The notes under the pieces are model-generated. The model worked only from the letters and a program-made list of their open reading frames with translations. It had not been told where the DNA came from and made no database searches. A stretch of 6,595 nt of DNA, from assembly GCF_018373335.1 (NCBI RefSeq), contig NZ_JAHAHH010000073.1:1-6595 (forward strand), written 5' to 3'. The DNA is from Negativicoccus succinicivorans (GTDB lineage Bacteria; Bacillota; Negativicutes; Veillonellales; Negativicoccaceae). Both the position numbers and the translations under genes were made by a program. Positions 5,743-6,595 of this stretch are shown here, piece after piece. The first letter of the stretch is position 1. Every line of letters starts with the position of its first letter.

Positions 5743-6493
5743 CGAAACGTCCGGTTACATAATCTTCCGTGCGCTGTTCCTTGGGGTTCGTAAAGATGAC
5801 ATCCGTCGCATCTTTTTCAATGACTTCACCCAACAGGAAAAACGCCGTCGAGTCTGAGCAACGCGCCGCCTGTTGCATATTGTGCGTAACCAGGACGATG
5901 GTGTATTGCTGTTTCAATTCTTCAATCAGGTTTTCGATTTTCAATGTGGAAATCGGATCGAGCGCGGACGTCGGTTCATCCATGAGAATGACTTCGGGAT
6001 CGACCGCAATCGCGCGGGCGATGCAAATACGTTGCTGTTGCCCGCCGGAAAGAGCGAGCGCGCTTTCATGCAGACGGTCACTGACTTCGTCCCAAATCGA
6101 CGCCTGTTTCAAGCTTCGTTCCACCGTTTCATCCAAAATCGACTTCTTTTTGATTCCCATCGATTTCAGCGCAAACGTGATGTTATCATAAATGCTCATC
6201 GGAAACGGATTCGGTTTCTGGAATACCATCCCGATCTGTCGGCGCAGTTGATTGACATCGTCCACATCAAATACGTCTTGCCCGCGATACAGTACCTCAC
6301 CGGTAATCCGGCAGCCTTCAATCAAATCATTCATACGGTTAAGAACACGCAAGAATGTCGACTTGCCGCAACCCGACGGTCCGATCAACGCGGTGATCGC
6401 ACGCTCTTCAATCTCCATATTGACATTAAAGAGCGCTTGTTTTTCCCCATAATAGAGGTTTAAGTTGTTCACTTTAAAAGCCAAGTCGGACAT
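5738..6493 (-). CDS. pstB: Phosphate ABC transporter ATP-binding protein PstB
   Basis: PstB is the cytoplasmic ATPase that powers phosphate import through PstC-PstA, and it is the contact point for PhoU. The complete 251-residue protein has Walker A GPSGCGKST (38-46, Lys44), the Q-loop Gln92 in VFQKPNPFPMSIYDNI, the ABC signature LSGGQQQR (148-155), Walker B VILMDEP with catalytic Glu173, D-loop SALD (176-179) and switch His204 in THN. The KPNPFPMSIYDNI stretch and the C-terminal TEDYVTGRFG are characteristic of PstB and separate it from other import ATPases. The ATG at 6493 immediately follows the pstA stop (TAGATG); GGAG at 6504-6501, inside the last pstA codons, is the ribosome site with 7 nt spacing. 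It is transcribed with pstA from a promoter outside the window. Confidence 0.98.
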   Translation of the reverse strand: MSDLAFKVNNLNLYYGEKQALFNVNMEIEERAITALIGPSGCGKSTFLRVLNRMNDLIEGCRITGEVLYRGQDVFDVDDVNQLRRQIGMVFQKPNPFPMSIYDNITFALKSMGIKKKSILDETVERSLKQASIWDEVSDRLHESALALSGGQQQRICIARAIAVDPEVILMDEPTSALDPISTLKIENLIEELKQQYTIVLVTHNMQQAARCSDSTAFFLLGEVIEKDATDVIFTNPKEQRTEDYVTGRFG

Positions 6494-6595
6494 CTATTTT
6501 CTCCATTTATTCATGACGAGCGAGGAGATCTCGTTCATCAAAACTACGACTACAATCAAGATAACGCCGGTGGCGTACGCTTTATCCGTGTGAAT
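6494..6595 (-). CDS. pstA: Phosphate ABC transporter permease PstA, C-terminal 33 residues (start lies beyond the window)
   Basis: The frame open from the right edge reads IHTDKAYATGVILIV and then a hydrophobic helix (about residues 7-20 of the fragment), followed by a short tail ending NKWRK and a TAG stop at 6496-6494. The D-K-A-Y-A-T sequence before the last transmembrane helix is the usual C-terminal signature of PstA, the inner-membrane permease that pairs with PstC. The position directly before pstB agrees. The fragment is too short to judge the rest of the protein, but its end looks intact. The pstB ribosome site lies within its last codons, indicating translational coupling. Confidence 0.9.
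   Translation of the reverse strand: MHTDKAYATGVILIVVVVLMNEISSLVMNKWRK

Noticed and set aside
5873..6463. Plus-strand open frame of 196 codons opposite pstB
   Set aside because: It is the complement of the highly conserved Walker and signature regions of pstB and has no plausible independent start signal that I can see.

Overview
All eight genes in this window lie on the minus strand, so transcription runs from the right edge to the left. The window holds no RNA genes, mobile elements or CRISPR. The combination of LpxC and FabZ (outer-membrane lipid A synthesis) with strong AAGGAGG-type ribosome sites and a Bacillus/Clostridium-style PhoR sensor suggests a diderm Firmicute of the class Negativicutes (Veillonella/Megasphaera/Selenomonas relatives). 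That placement is an inference from gene content; I cannot name the species.

Right block (2582-6595): the end of a phosphate uptake and sensing operon. In transcription order it is pstA (last 33 codons), pstB, phoU, a PhoB/PhoP-type response regulator and the PhoR sensor kinase. PstA and PstB are the permease and ATPase of the high-affinity phosphate ABC transporter. PhoU relays the state of the transporter to PhoR, and PhoR controls phosphorylation of the regulator. Spacing is tight: TAGATG between pstA and pstB, 6 nt between phoU and the regulator, and an ATGA overlap between the regulator and phoR. The one wider gap, pstB-phoU, has a GTG start, a consensus extended -10 box and a dyad, so phoU and the two-component pair may also be transcribed separately. 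A hairpin terminator starts 2 nt after the phoR stop.

Middle (1177-2427): a single aspartate/aromatic-type aminotransferase with its own extended -10 promoter and a terminator with a cUUCGg tetraloop that begins inside its stop codon. It looks monocistronic and functionally separate from both neighbours.

Left block (1-1054): lpxC followed by fabZ with an ATGA overlap. These are the deacetylase that commits to lipid A synthesis and the dehydratase of fatty-acid elongation that competes for the same hydroxyacyl-ACP pool. A promoter sits between the aminotransferase terminator and lpxC. The fabZ gene runs off the left edge.

Everything here is recognisable core metabolism and signalling. I see no candidate for an undescribed system. 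The points most worth checking are a degenerate first metal motif in PhoU, the putative internal promoter and dyad before phoU, and the two terminators that abut stop codons.
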